Notes under the pieces: generated by a model | What the model was told of the DNA's origin: nothing | What the model saw: the letters and a program-made list of their open reading frames with translations, nothing else | Databases searched by the model: none | Assembly: GCF_014905175.1 (NCBI RefSeq) | Contig: NC_057793.1 | Location: forward strand, 10,602,001-10,666,000 | Direction: 5' to 3' | Source: Aphidius gifuensis | Lineage: Eukaryota; Arthropoda; Insecta; Hymenoptera; Braconidae | Length of the DNA: 64,000 bases | Made by a program: the position numbers and the translations under genes | Shown: positions 32,611 to 44,005 of the stretch, piece after piece | Numbering within the stretch: position 1 is the first letter of the stretch | Layout of the letters: every line of letters begins with the position of its first letter

Positions 32611-34605
32611 CCTCGACGTCCCAGGTAGAATTTAGTGTCGATTTTCGACACGCAGTGTCCATTCGACGTCGAAATTCGAGCTCGAAACGACATCGAAAGG
32701 TGACGTTTTTCGACGTCGAACCGATGTCGATCCGACTGTGGCGCGTCATACGGTGATAATATTAACATATTTATGATAGGGCTCAGTAGATGGCAGAGTG
32801 AGTGATTTTCATCAGATTTATTTACGTATCATTAATTTGAGCAGGGATAGGCATACTGTGAGTTTTTGAGTTGTTTACAATTATCCAGAAATGAAACGTT
32901 TAAAACAGGATAAATTACATGTATTTCATTTGTTAAATAAATAAATGACTAAGGACAAGCAGTAGCTAAGGAAAAGACGTAGCTAAGGAATTAATGTGAC
33001 TAAGGAATTATTTCCTTGAAACATAATTTTGGCAATTACTTAGCTACTGCCTCTTCTGGAAATTTGTATTTTTAAAAATAAATTTACATGTATTTTATTT
33101 ATAAATAAATAAAATGTCCAAGGAAAAGCAGTAGCTATAAAAGATGTAGCTAGGAATTAATGTGACTAATGAATTATTTCCTTGAAATATAATTCTTGTA
33201 AGTTAGCTACTGCTTTTCTTGAAATTGTATTTTTGAAAAATAAATTTACATGCATTTTATTTATAGAATAAATAAAAATGTCCGAAAACAGTAGCTAAGG
33301 AAAAGATGTAGCTAAGGAATAATGTGACTAATGAATTATTTCCTTGAAATATAATTCTTATAACTAATTCCTTAGCTACTGCTTTTTCTTGAAATTTGTA
33401 TTTTTGAAAATAAATTTACATGCATTTTATTTATAGAATAAATAAAAATGTCCAAAAGTAGTATTAATGAAAAGATGTATTAGGAATTAATGTGACTATG
33501 AATTATTTCCTTGAAATATAATTTGGCAACATTAATTCTTTAGTAACAATTTTATTTATCTTAGTAATTTTGACATTTTATTTATTAAATAAATAATATT
33601 CATGTAATTTTATTTTTAAAAATTAAAATGCTTGAAAAGCAGTAGCTATAAGATAGCTATAATTAATGTGACTAATGAATTATTTCCTTGAAATATATTG
33701 GCAACATTAATTTTCAGTCATTAATTAGCTACATTTCCTTGGACATTTTATTCTAAAAATAAAATACATGTATTTTTCAGAAATGATAACGTTAGCAGTA
33801 GAATATGTAGCTAAATATATTATGTGGTAAGCAACATTAATACCTTCTGGTAGAAATATTTCTCGTTAGCTTTCCGGCATTACTCCGTTTTCATTTGAGC
33901 AACTACTGCATGAGGTTGGTAAAATTAGCATGAAATTGATTGAGAAATTACTCCGGCATGAAATTGATGCGAAATTCATGAAACTGATAGAAATTGAAAT
34001 GGCGGAGAAATTCATATTGGTGCCGAATATTTTTATATCATGCCGGAGTAATTTTTGCCATCAACCTCACGTCGGAGTAATTTATAACAAATGCCGGAGT
34101 AATGCCAGTAATATTTCCACCAGGGTTAGCTACATGTTTTCTTAGCTACACTTTGAAATTTTAGAAATAAATGACATGTATTTCATTTGTTGAATAAATA
34201 AATGACTATGACAAGCAGTAGCTAAGGAAAGATGTAGCAAAAAATTTTATGGTAAAATTTGAGCTACTGAGAGATCAGTTTTATCCGTTTTATCCTGTTT
34301 CAAACGTTTCATTCATGGATATTGTAAGCAACTCAAAACTCACAGATGCTCATTGCGTAAGGTTATGGCATTTTTTAATTTATTGCTTTTAATGATATTG
34401 CTAATAAAAAATTGTACCTATATATAGAACTTGACTCTACTGCCATCTATCAAAATTCAATGCGCGATTATTTTATGAACAAGTCGAAACGACGTCGATC
34501 CGACATCGAATAGCGTCATCGACAGTTTCGAGCTCGAAATTCGACGTCGAACGGAGCGTTGAAATCGAGCGCTATTCGACGTCGAATAGACATTAGATTT
34601 CTATG
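32611..34605. mobile_element. About 2-kb foldback transposon with internal tandem repeats and a nested MITE
   Basis: The ends are imperfect inverted repeats: CCCAGGTAGAATTTAGTGTCGA on the left and the complement of GACATTAGATTTCTATG on the right. Both are followed inward by CGACGTCGAA-rich arms, then by inverted copies of CAGGATAAATTACATGTATTTC / TTTTATCCTGTTTCAAACG. Between the arms are about five tandem units of roughly 160-180 bp (ACATGTATTTTATTT..AAATAAATAAAATGTCC...AGCAGTAGCTA...GATGTAGCTA..GAATTAATGTGACTAATGAATTATTTCCTTGAAATATAA) at about 32920-33780. A CCCTGGTGGAAATATT-family MITE is inserted at 33846-34125. No transposase frame is seen. Confidence 0.75.
33846..34125. mobile_element. 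CCCTGGTGGAAATATT-family MITE nested in foldback element
   Basis: Begins TCTGGTAGAAATATTTCTC and ends AATATTTCCACCAGGG. The interior carries the same ATGAAATTGAT..GCCGGAGTAAT words as 22001-22222. It interrupts the larger element at 32611-34605, which dates it as younger. Confidence 0.75.
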
Positions 34606-34613
34606 TATTCTTT

Positions 34614-34720
34614 ACGAGTCGACTCGTTCACACGGACCGAGGTCCGTGAACGGATCTTGCCTTGAGTAGAGATGTGAGATCCGTTCACGGACCTCGATCC
34701 GTGTGGACGAGTCGACTCGT
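34614..34720. repeat. 43-bp-arm perfect hairpin (ACGAGTCGACTCGT ends)
   Basis: The left arm ACGAGTCGACTCGTTCACACGG..GTGAACGGATC and right arm GATCCGTTCACGG..CGTGTGGACGAGTCGACTCGT are complementary with one or two mismatches around a 20-base loop. It adjoins the end of the foldback element. Probably a small palindromic transposon rather than a terminator, since no gene ends here. Confidence 0.7.
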
Positions 34721-34910
34721 ATTCATTCGAGAATAGCCCCCCTGGGCGTATTTCTATCTAAAATAAAAATTTGGTAAAAAATTTCTACTTATAAAAAAAA
34801 AAAAAAAATTGGTTTCTTGTGGCATTAAAAAATAAAAACAAATCAATATGATAAATAAATAATAATTTTAAGACGACAACATAATTGCATTTATTTTAGT
34901 AGAATACTGT

Positions 34911-35570
34911 TAATCAAATTGTCTATATTCAAAAGCAATTTGATTTCTTATTTCATTTTTAAAATCAATTTCATTGTAAAACATTGATAAAAAATAAAAT
35001 GTATTTTTTAATCTACCAAATGCTTCAACTTTATGATAATTAATTTGTGCTTTAATAAGATAATATTTGAATTTCGAATAATTAATTTTGTTTATTACCA
35101 TATTTTGGTGCTGTTTCTATAAGACGCATTTAGTATATAATACAAATGCGTTTGCTTGATCAAACCATCCACCATGTGATAAATAGCATTAATAATAGCA
35201 TCATCAATGACATAATTTAGTGCTTAATTTGGCATACCAATTGTTAATTGTATATTTGCTAAATGCGCATTTTAACAATAGCCTCATAATATGATAAATA
35301 ATAATGATAATCACATATTTCAAATGCATGATTTAGTAATACTATTGATTTTGTACCAGATGTACCATCACTTGGATGAACTAATTATTTGACTTGATGA
35401 TATTATAGCACGTACACGATTTTGTGGATTTAAATTTTTACGCAATTCAATATCATCAATGTAATTTAACCCATTTGGATAATCACTTTTTGCAAGACAA
35501 AATTTACTTTCAGCAACAATTGAACGATCATGTCTCATCATTTAGTAAATTCATATTGTTTATGCAACAT
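34911..35570 (-). pseudogene. APC5 (anaphase-promoting complex subunit 5) C-terminal pseudogene
   Basis: On the minus strand, across several frames, the sequence reads KSIVLLNHAFEICDYHYY, then LANIQLTIGMPN.ALNYV.DDAIINAI, then GGWFDQANAFVLYTKC, then YYLIKAQINYHKVEAFGRLK followed by NTFYFLSMFYNEIDFKNEIR. The last part lines up with the conserved APC5 end (AKNYFAKVDCKERIRDVVYF then QARLYHTLG), and the TPR-like spacing also fits. At least four frameshifts or stops break it. APC5 is a scaffold subunit of the mitotic ubiquitin ligase; this copy cannot function. Identification rests on the C-terminal alignment from memory of the family, so moderate confidence. Confidence 0.65.
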
Positions 35571-35841
35571 CCAAATCTTTAAAATAAATATAAAATAAAT
35601 AAATAAATTTTTCATCTAAATCAATGGTATTAAAATTTTAAAAAATTTCGTAATTTTTCTCAGTATTGAATTAATTTATTCTGATTATAAATTAATTAGT
35701 TACCAGTAAAAATCTTAAAAATAATTGTTGAAAAACAGCTATTTTATCAGAATTATGATTAGTTAAAGAAAAAATAAAATTATTCATTAGAACAATAACG
35801 AAAAGTGAAAAATAAAAAAAAAAAAAAAAACTATATTTATA
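35571..35841. other. AT-rich intergenic DNA
   Basis: No gene or repeat is supported. Confidence 0.4.
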
Positions 35842-36403
35842 TTTTAAGGTTGATTCTGGAAATCTGAAATCGCAACAGATTTTTTTTTTTTTTATCTTAT
35901 GTTTAAATGAAATAATTATCTACATTGTCAATTTTTTTCAATTTTTTTTTGTGTGGTTTTTTTGAGATATTTACTGTCAAAGTTGACAACTTTAACACGC
36001 AAGATATAGGCGGTACATCATATTTTTATTAATAACTTTTTCAAAACGCAACAGAAAACGTTAAATTTCTATCAGTTTGTAGTGCTAGAAAAGACGAATT
36101 TTTGGTATAAATTTTTAGTATTTCGTCTGTTGCGTTTTAAAAATAAATAACTTTAAAATTCAAAAATTTCGCGAGAAGCGCAGCACACAGACATGAACAC
36201 AAGCATGGTTTCACTGTACGATGTAATCTTCGCTTGCTAGTGTGTAGCCACGCACACACATACTACTAAAGAACTTAGTTTTTTCATCAGTGGCGCCACA
36301 AAAAATTTTAGGACACGGGAATAAAAAATAGCGTTATTGATATACGGGCCCTTCGTGGCATAAATATTGGTTCGGTGATGCGACTGGGAATCAACCTTAA
36401 AAA
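35842..36403. mobile_element. Probable DNA transposon remnant with TTAAGGTTGATTC termini
   Basis: The left end TTTTAAGGTTGATTC and right end GAATCAACCTTAAAA form a 15-bp terminal inverted repeat about 560 bases apart. The interior has CGCAACAGA words repeated in both halves and no transposase frame. Non-autonomous element. Confidence 0.6.
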
Positions 36404-37054
36404 TTATAGCTTATAAATTTTTAATTTAACTATGTTTATAAATATAGTATTTAGACAAATTGTCTATGTTTTAGGCAACAGAATATAAGGCTCATCTTTT
36501 TTTTTGGTGAAAAACAAATAAAATTTAAATATTCAACAATAAGCTCAAGTTGTGACTTGTGAGGATGATTAAATATATAATTTCTGTTGGATTTTTATTA
36601 ACTTTTTAATTATAAATTAAGTTGGTGAATTTTTTTAACAAAATACATTTTATCTATTTTAACAACATGTTGTCAATAAAATAGGCATATTTGAAAAAAA
36701 AAAAACAAGTAAGTACTTTTGAACGAATAATACATATTTTTTGTCAAGTTTTGTAACTACTTGATCAGTCTATTTGGAATTAATTTCAAATGATTATATG
36801 TATCGAAGTTATCACACAAATAATCAGTCCAAGTGTTTACATGAATACAAACTGTGTAATTTTATATAATGCTTAAAACTATTGAATGGATAAAAAAATA
36901 ATTATAAAGTACTTAAAGAAAATCAATATTTCATTGTCATACTATTTTGATAATGTTTCACAATGAAAAAGATTGATTAACGAACATTTTTTGTTGATTG
37001 CTTTGTTATAAAAGTTGAAAAAAAAAAAATAAACAAAACTAAAATTAATTCAAG
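36404..37054. other. 3' flank of the minus-strand dynamin-like gene
   Basis: Positions 36610-37054 are conserved in the relic at 18190-18665, so this flank was part of the duplicated segment. No other gene is seen. AATAAA-type signals on the minus strand are many and cannot be ranked. Confidence 0.5.
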
Positions 37055-40000
37055 TTAATTATTTGGAACGAGGTATGCGGAAACTTTGGTCAAAATTTTT
37101 AATGCATCCTCTGATGCTTTATACACTCGTTTTAGATCGTCTTGCTTGCTTTTTTCGGCTTCGCCAAGTTCCACAAATGAAAGCTGAAAATAGACAGTAA
37201 TTAAAACAATTATACAATAAAATTTCGATATTAACTTACAATATTTTCACTGTTTAATAGTTGAGACAGAAGCTCGACATTAATGAAATTCTTCACTTTT
37301 TTTATAATCATGCACATGATTGTTTTTGGTACAAGGTCCTGGACTGTTTTTGTAACAATACTCATGTATGAATCAACTAAAATTTTAAATTTATCCACTT
37401 CTTGAGTTATTTTAGGATTTGTTTGAAATTTTTCGTGCAAATCATCATCTTCATCCTGTAAATAATAATAAATTTTACACATATTTATAAAAATAATCTG
37501 TAAAACGTATTGGTAAAATGTTTTTTCATAATTAAAATGGAATATCTCACCATAATAATTTTTTTTGTCATAGACTGAGCATTTTGCAAAGACTTTTCAT
37601 CTGCTCTAAAAAAACAAAAAAATTAATTGATTAATTGTCAAAAAAACATGAAGTTTACTTACAATTGAATATGATATAATTGAAAGTAGATTTACGTAAC
37701 TATTTTTTTTTTTTTTTTTTTGAAAAATAAAATATAAATCAAACGCTGTACTCACTTCTCAAGTCCAACAAAGTCAACATGTTTCGTATTGATGTATGAT
37801 AGTTCAAATTCCAAAAGATCACACAACTGTTTTTGACACTGTTTTTCACATGTTTTTAAATATGTCATTAATTTTTCTTCAGTGAGTTCTTGCAATCTCG
37901 GATAACGAGCCATCTATAAAAATAAAAACGAAAATATCAGCAATTATTTTCAGCAATAAGAGTAAATACATTTAATGAAAATTAACTGACCACTTTTGTG
38001 CAGTCATACAAGAGTTGATTCAGCTCTTCAATCACCTCACTGACACAATCAACTGCTGGTTTTTTCAAATGACTGATTTGTTTTTTAGCAACAGCTTCAA
38101 AGGCCATGTCCGGAGTGAACATGCCAAGTCGTACACCTAAATTAACAATGCGTTTACATGTATTAAAAACAGAGAAATTGAAATAATTAATTTTTACTTC
38201 AAAAAATACTCACCACGGATATTTAATATAGCAAGTTTGATTTCTCGACGGACAGTATCATTACCGGAAAGTGTAATTGCTGTAATTTCTCTTGGCAATT
38301 TTTCATGCATCAAGTAGCATATTTTCGAGCCTCCATTTAAGAACTCTCCAATTTCATCTGATTCGTAACAACCAATTGTGTTTACAAATTTCGAACGAAG
38401 TTCATTGACCATCCTTGTTACATAATAAATATCATTAAAATCAAATAGAAATTTAAAAATTATCAAAAACATGAAAGACTTTGAAGTCTTAAAAAACTTA
38501 CTGTATCATTGATTTAGTTTTTGAGGCTGAATCGTCAAGATTCATGTCGTCCATGTTCAAGTCTTTTTCATACAATTGCTTTTGATCTAGCAATTTTTTT
38601 CGTAAAGCCGGCAAACTTTCTCGAATATGAGTTGTGAGTTGTTGGTTCAACACTTTTTGAAGATATGGAGTTCCTAATTTGTCTGCCATATGTTTATACG
38701 CTTCATGGCTATTTAATATAATGCATTGAAAAAAAGAAATTAATTTGATTAATCAAGTTTAGGCAATTAAAAAAATAATCAGTTACGGAATACATTGAAG
38801 ACGTAAATATAAAAAAATAATCATTACGTTTTAAAAAACCTTTCTTCAGCAAGAATTGCATCAACTATTTCTTTGTTTTCATCGATAGCTTTTTGACTAC
38901 GATTGACAACACCAATGTAGCCACGTCGTAATGGTAATAAACGGTTTTCCAAAATGTCGAGGGCATTTGTTCCATCATCCATTAGATCCAATTTAGTTAT
39001 AACTCCAATGGTTCTTAATCCTAAATAAAATAATTGACATTTACGTTCAGAGATATATTGAATAGAAATAAGTTTAATTGAAGATGAAAAATAACGATTA
39101 ATAATTGAACTCATCATTATTACCTTTTGGGTCTACTTCCTTGGCAAGTTTTAAAGCGTCACTATTTGCCAGATCAGTATTTGCCGGAGTAACAGCCAAA
39201 ATGAGACACGATTCCTTCGATATAAATTCGAGTATCATTTTGCGAATTTGAGTTTCAATGTCAGGTGGCTGATCACCGATTGCAATTTTTGTAAGACCAG
39301 GTAGATCAACCAAAGTCAAATTTAACACTAATCAAAATTAAAAAAAATAAAAATTCATTGAAGCAAATTTAATTAATTTAGCAATTTTAAATATTATTTT
39401 GATATTTTACCTTTTGAAGAATATATTCGAAGATTTATTGGATCATTTGAGATGCCCTTTTTTCCATCGGTGACTAGGTCAGTGTCCTCTTCAATTTCTC
39501 GTCTAACTTGATTAAAATCAAGAAACTTTTTACCGGGACAATGGGAAAACTCGGCATACTCTATATAAAAAAAAATATTTATAAATAATTATCAAAAAAA
39601 GTAAGTTTGAGTTGAAAAAATATAGAATTATCTGGTTTAATGAAAAATTACCTTGATCTTGATTTTCGATGTTAATCAATTGCAATACAAGTGGTCGTCT
39701 TGTGACGATACCAGAACCTCGTGGAAGAAAGTCCCTAGAATCATTATTTATATATTAGTCAAATAAAATAAATGAATTTAAAATGTTCACAAGTGCCCAG
39801 CAAGTGGATGCCGAAAAGTGACAAGACATTGCCTGCACACATACGCAGTTCAGTGAACACGAAGGGCTTTGTCTTTACAACGCTGTATAACATTGTGACT
39901 CGCAGTGTGAGAGCGTCGTAAATCATGCTTACGAGTTACGATATATGAATGAGTAAAAACTGTAAAATGTTTACCTTCCAACAAAATTTTCGAGTACAGA

Positions 40001-40138
40001 GCTTTTGCCTGCACTTTGGCCTCCGACAACTGCTATTTGTGGCAAATCCAATTTTGATGTAACTCTTGATCGAGTAGTTACATCTTGAAGACGATTTACA
40101 ATCGAAATCAAACTCTCCATCCCACTGTTACCAGCCAT
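37055..40138 (-). CDS. Dynamin-like GTPase without PH and proline-rich domains (634 aa, twelve exons)
   Basis: Large GTPase of the dynamin superfamily. Exons 40138-39975, 39734-39652, 39560-39411, 39327-39124, 39020-38828, 38708-38502, 38413-38214, 38136-37991, 37913-37756, 37605-37551, 37455-37240 and 37183-37055 join in frame. The N-terminus MAGNSGMESLISIVNRLQD is almost that of classical dynamin. G1 GGQSAGKSS spans 39-47 (Lys45), GIVTRRP follows, DLPG starts at Asp140 and TKLD is at 209-212; all are intact. The stalk continues to YINTKHVDFVG, where dynamins begin their PH domain. Here a short linker leads straight to the GED (SYMSIVTKTVQDLVPKTIM), and the protein ends without a proline-rich domain. 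Loss of the lipid-binding PH should change membrane targeting. Closer to shibire than the paralogue at 15377-17580. A soluble or Mx-like role is inference. Confidence 0.93.
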
Positions 40139-41650
40139 TTTTTTATCTGCTTGATTGCTGTAAATACTGTAGATAAAAAGAGAATTTAACTGATCATTTA
40201 GTATATATTTTTTTTTTTTATCCTTTTCTAAAATTTTTAAGCGTTCGTTGTTTTTTTTTCTTATTATCAATGATAACTTGTATATTAATTTATCATACAA
40301 AGTAGTGATTTGATAAAACTAAAATTTGAGCCAGTCTTATAATTATAATTGTTTATTATCCCATATTTTTGTGATTATTTCTTTTACTAAATTCAAGAAT
40401 TTGATAACAATAGTTTCTATGAATTGAAGAACGCGTCACGTCCGTTATCAATGTTTTTTTTTTTTGTCTACAGTAAGTGACTAAATAATATGCATATATT
40501 ATTTTCAAACGAATAAAATGAAACTGAAATATATTATCAAAATAAATAAATTTAAAAAAAACACTAAAACCAAATTTGATTATAAATTGTGTTTGTGTAT
40601 TTTTTTAGTTTCAAAGCGCAAAGCTTTTTGTTTATATAACATGTATTTGTGGCTTGCTTAACAAAGGAAAAAAAAAAAAAAGAATATCGACCTTGAAAAA
40701 ACGTTCACCGGCCGGCTTTTTATTTTTCTTATGTTTACACACGCTCAACCGTCGTTTTCATAAAAAAAATAACATAATAAATTACGAATTTTTTATTATT
40801 AAATATACCTATTTTATAAATAAATTATCAAATTAAATAGATTTAAATGAAAGTCACTGTTTACATAAAAATATCCAAAAATTAATTATTCAATAGGGAA
40901 AAAAAAACAATAGACATACATATATATAGGTATATTTTGTTTAAATTACGTTAAATTGTGTTGATAAGAAAAATTAATAATTAGAATTGAGCTATTTGCT
41001 TATAATAAAACGAACTTACTTTTTTTATTAAATTGGTGTTCAAAAGTTTCAACACGACTTTCTTCTCGTGATGTTTTGTTGTCGAGCTCCTTTGTTTTGA
41101 TGTTAAATTTCAAAATTACTAGATTAATTTAATTATTTATTATTTTAGTAAATGATCATTGAAAGTATAAATATAATCTAAATCCGTCTTGAATCTTAGT
41201 ACTATATGAAAGACGAATGATTCAAGAATAAAGTTTATAAAGTATAAACTGTTATCAAATATCGACTGTTATAAACTTATAAACCATGCCACGATATTTA
41301 TATGTGATAGTTGAGTACTGAGTGCCGAGTGGTACTGAGAAAGTGAGAAAGCGAGAAAGTGAGAACTGAGAACTGAGAAGCCTGAGCAAGCCTAAGAAGC
41401 GTTGGTGAATTTTAGTTACTAAAATTTCTTTAAAATAACCGCATGACTCTATATGTATATTTATATTTATACCTATAGCTAGAGCGCAACAATTATATAT
41501 ATTTTATTATAACTCATTTTTAATATACCTACATGAAGATTTGTCTAAACGGAAAAAAACGAGAAACAAAATATGATCCTAAATTAGAAAAAAGGTTCCT
41601 TAATTTTGTCATTTTAATTTTTAATTTTTAATTTTGTTATCATAATATTT
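40139..41650. other. 5' flank of dynamin-like gene and intergenic DNA
   Basis: Includes the presumed promoter of the minus-strand gene. At about 41324-41400 there is a purine-rich short tandem repeat (GTGAGAAAGCGAGAAAGTGAG, GAACTGAGAACTGAGAAG). Nothing else is recognised. Confidence 0.45.
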
Positions 41651-41663
41651 GTGAATTTACAGA

Positions 41664-41876
41664 TTAGTTAATTTAGTTTTTGCAACTAGAAGTAATATTG
41701 TTGGTACCTTCTTGAAAAATGATTCTAAAAATGAAGAAGAATCACGCGGAAGCGAAGTAAAAGAAGTATCAAGACATTCACATATCAAAGGACTTGGTCT
41801 TGATAATAATGGTGTTGCAATGCAATCAGCAGCCAACGTAGTCGGTCAAAAATGTCCAACAGAGGATAGTAGATAA
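41664..41876 (+). pseudogene. Pontin (RUVBL1) N-terminal fragment
   Basis: The open stretch ends HSHIKGLGLDNNGVAMQSAA, then NVVGQ, at 41776-41850. This matches the pontin N-terminus (AHSHIKGLGLDENGVAIQ..A.LVGQE), the first beta-strand region before the Walker A motif. It begins EVKEVSRHSH in place of the family's VKSTTKTQRIAAHSH and then breaks off into unrelated residues and a TAA. The frame is open upstream to 41664 without a family match. Walker A and B are absent. Pontin is the AAA+ ATPase of INO80/TIP60 and R2TP; this scrap cannot supply that activity. Confidence 0.75.
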
Positions 41877-42459
41877 TTCATATTTGATTTACCTATATTA
41901 TTATTATATTATAAAAAAAGTAATTTACAATACATCTCTTTTCTGGAATGCTGGAATAATTGTTGATTCAATAAGAAAAAAACTTATTGAGATTATAGAA
42001 ATTAGAATAGAAAGCGAGAGAAGTTAATAAGGAATTTTTAAAATGATAATATTAAAATAAATATTGTTCCATTGCTAAACAACTAATAATATATATGTTG
42101 TAAAAATAAAAAAATAAACACAATTTGACGTCTTAATTTTTGGCATCTTAATGATAAATTTGTGTTTTTCTATGATTATTATTATTGTTTTTATTATGAT
42201 TACTTGATTGACTCAAATTAAAAGTTGGTATAGTGTTCCCCTCCATCCTGGTGTGTTATCCAATTACCATTTGTTTGATTTTTATTTTTATCTAATCCAT
42301 ATACATTTTTTATCCCAACTGACAATTTTTTTTACAACTGTTATCTTGTCCAGTTTTTTTCAATGTTTTATTTCTAAAAAAAAATATCATTTTTTATATA
42401 TATTTAATTTACTTTACAGATAGTTTTTTGAATTATTTTTGTGACAGTTTTCTTTCATG
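41877..42459. other. AT-rich intergenic DNA
   Basis: No gene is seen. A 71-codon frame at 42208-42423 has no domain. Confidence 0.4.
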
Positions 42460-42713
42460 AGGTGCTTTCTTTTGTGTGCTTTTGTGTATTTATTTTTTTT
42501 CCCTGTTCATTTTCGCGCACGCACAGTTCAATGCGCAGTCTGCAAATAGTCAGTTTGCAACAGCGTAGGACATGAGGGGCTAGATCAGCCATGTTTTAAT
42601 TCTTATTTTTGAAAAATTATTTGTTCGACGCCACTGTTCTCTCAACAAATTTGCATAACAGGCGCATGCGCATGAATGTAAAAAAAAATAAATACACAAA
42701 AGAAAGCACCTAG
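42460..42713. mobile_element. MITE, AGGTGCTTTCTTTTGTGT family, copy 1
   Basis: Starts AGGTGCTTTCTTTTGTGT and ends ACAAAAGAAAGCACCT. The interior has the family landmarks GCGCAGTCTGCAAA, CAACAGCGTAGGACATGAGG, CAGCCATGTTTTAATTCTTA and CGCATGCGCATGAATG. About 250 bp, no coding. Other copies: 42883-43022 (right half), 43343-43582, 44006-44440 (interrupted), 44444-44695 and 53684-54436 (interrupted). Confidence 0.85.
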
Positions 42714-42726
42714 CACCTAGAAGAGC

Positions 42727-42882
42727 CCGTATTTACAGGGCAAATTTTATACAATTTAGAGCTTCTTTTTGCCATTGATGGCGCTTATCAAATTTTTTTT
42801 ATATAGATTTCACATACAAAAGCTCACAAGCGCCGCCAGTGGAGGAAAAAAGCCCTGAATTGTAATGCCCTGTGAATACGGG
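42727..42882. mobile_element. MITE, CAGTCCAATTCACAGGGC family (CACCCGTATT-ended variant)
   Basis: CCCGTATTTACAGGGC on the left is matched by GCCCTGTGAATACGGGTG on the right. The core includes GATGGCGCTTATC and AAGCGCCGCCAGTGGAGG-type arms. It lies between an intact and a half copy of the AGGTGCTTTC family. Confidence 0.8.
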
Positions 42883-43027
42883 TGCTGGATCAGCCATGTT
42901 CTAATTCTTATTTTTTAAGAATTATTTGTTCACCGCCCCTGCTCTCTTATTAAGTTTGCATGACATACGCATGGTCATGCGCATTAAAATGAAAAAAAAT
43001 GAATACACAAAAGAAAGCACCTAGCAC

Positions 43028-43329
43028 TTATGAACTCAAAACACTGATGTGATCTCTATTAGCGCACGCGTAGACGCAAATGCGCAGAGTTATTTATCTA
43101 TGTAAAATCTATATAAAAAGTTCACAAGCGCCGCCATCGGAAAAAAAAGCCCCAATGAGAACATCCTCTGAAAACGGGTGCGGCTTTTTAAAATTCGTGT
43201 GCACTCGTGTGTTCAATATAAATGTAATACCGGTGCCAATACACAGCTAGATTAATAATTCTGTGCATCTGCGCTTACGCGAGCGCTGATGGAAATCGAA
43301 TCAGTGTTCTGAACACTGAGTTCATAAAA
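43028..43329. mobile_element. Inverted-repeat element enclosing another MITE fragment
   Basis: Arms 43028-43095 (ATGAACTCAAAACACTGAT..CGCACGCGTAGACGC) and 43254-43329 (TGCGCTTACGCGAGCGCTGAT..GTGTTCTGAACACTGAGTTC) are inverted copies. Between them is a CACCCGTTTT-ended fragment of the CAGTCCAATTC family (about 43100-43191). Confidence 0.65.
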
Positions 43330-43342
43330 GAAAACAGCCATT

Positions 43343-43582
43343 GCTTTCTTTTGTGTATTTATTTTTTTTCCTGTTTATTTTCACGCATGCGCAATTGAAT
43401 GCGTAGTCAGCAAAAAGTCAGCGTAGGACATAAGGGGCTGTTTAGCCATGTTTTAATTCTTATTTTTCAAGAATTACTTGTTCGACGCCACTGTTCTCTC
43501 TTCAAGTTTGCATGACATACGCATGTGCATGATCATGCGCATTAACGTGAAAAAAAATAAATACACAAAAGAAAGCACCTAG
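43343..43582. mobile_element. MITE, AGGTGCTTTCTTTTGTGT family, copy 3
   Basis: TGCTTTCTTTTGTGTATTTA at the left and ACACAAAAGAAAGCACCTAG at the right. Interior landmarks are GCGTAGGACATAAGGGGCTG and CGACGCCACTGTTCTCTC. Flanking 43583-43747 has no gene, though GCTAGCAATATAG.AGTATTACATATAT recurs at 45107. Confidence 0.8.
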
Positions 43583-43747
43583 TGTGTGAGTGGGCTTCCG
43601 ACGTTTTCCGAGCGCCCCACTCTTGTCACATGCGCGCGTCGTTTTGGTATGTACACGACAAAGAAGACGATGAAGTCTGCACCGTGGCCTATGGAGAAAC
43701 AATCGAGCTTTGCTAGCAATATAGAAGTATTACATATATGAACAGAC

Positions 43748-43835
43748 CCGCAGTCCAATTCACAAGGCATTACAATTTAGAGCTTTTTTCCTCCACTGGC
43801 GGCGCTTGTAAAGCTTTTGTATGTGAAATTTTATT
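43748..43835. mobile_element. Left half of a CAGTCCAATTCACAGGGC-family MITE
   Basis: GCAGTCCAATTCACAAGGCA through TCCACTGGCGGCGCTTG and TTTTGTATGTGAAA; the right half is missing. Confidence 0.7.
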
Positions 43836-44005
43836 TGGTTTTCTTTGATTTATTTTAGCGCAGGCGCAGTTATTGATGTTACACATCAGGTGTAGAACAT
43901 AGCTGGTCCAGTCTCTAATGTACTACGCCGTTGGAAGCTGACTTTTTGCTGGCTGCGCATGCACCAAAAACAGAAAAAAAAATAGTGTACTTTCTTCCGG
44001 GTATT

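Noticed and set aside
32920..33780. Regular repeats considered as a CRISPR-like array
   Set aside because: Units of 160-180 bp in a eukaryotic foldback transposon with no spacers or cas genes; ordinary tandem repeats.
34614..34720. Perfect hairpin considered as a terminator
   Set aside because: Eukaryotic context, no gene ending there and no U-run; better explained as a palindromic element.
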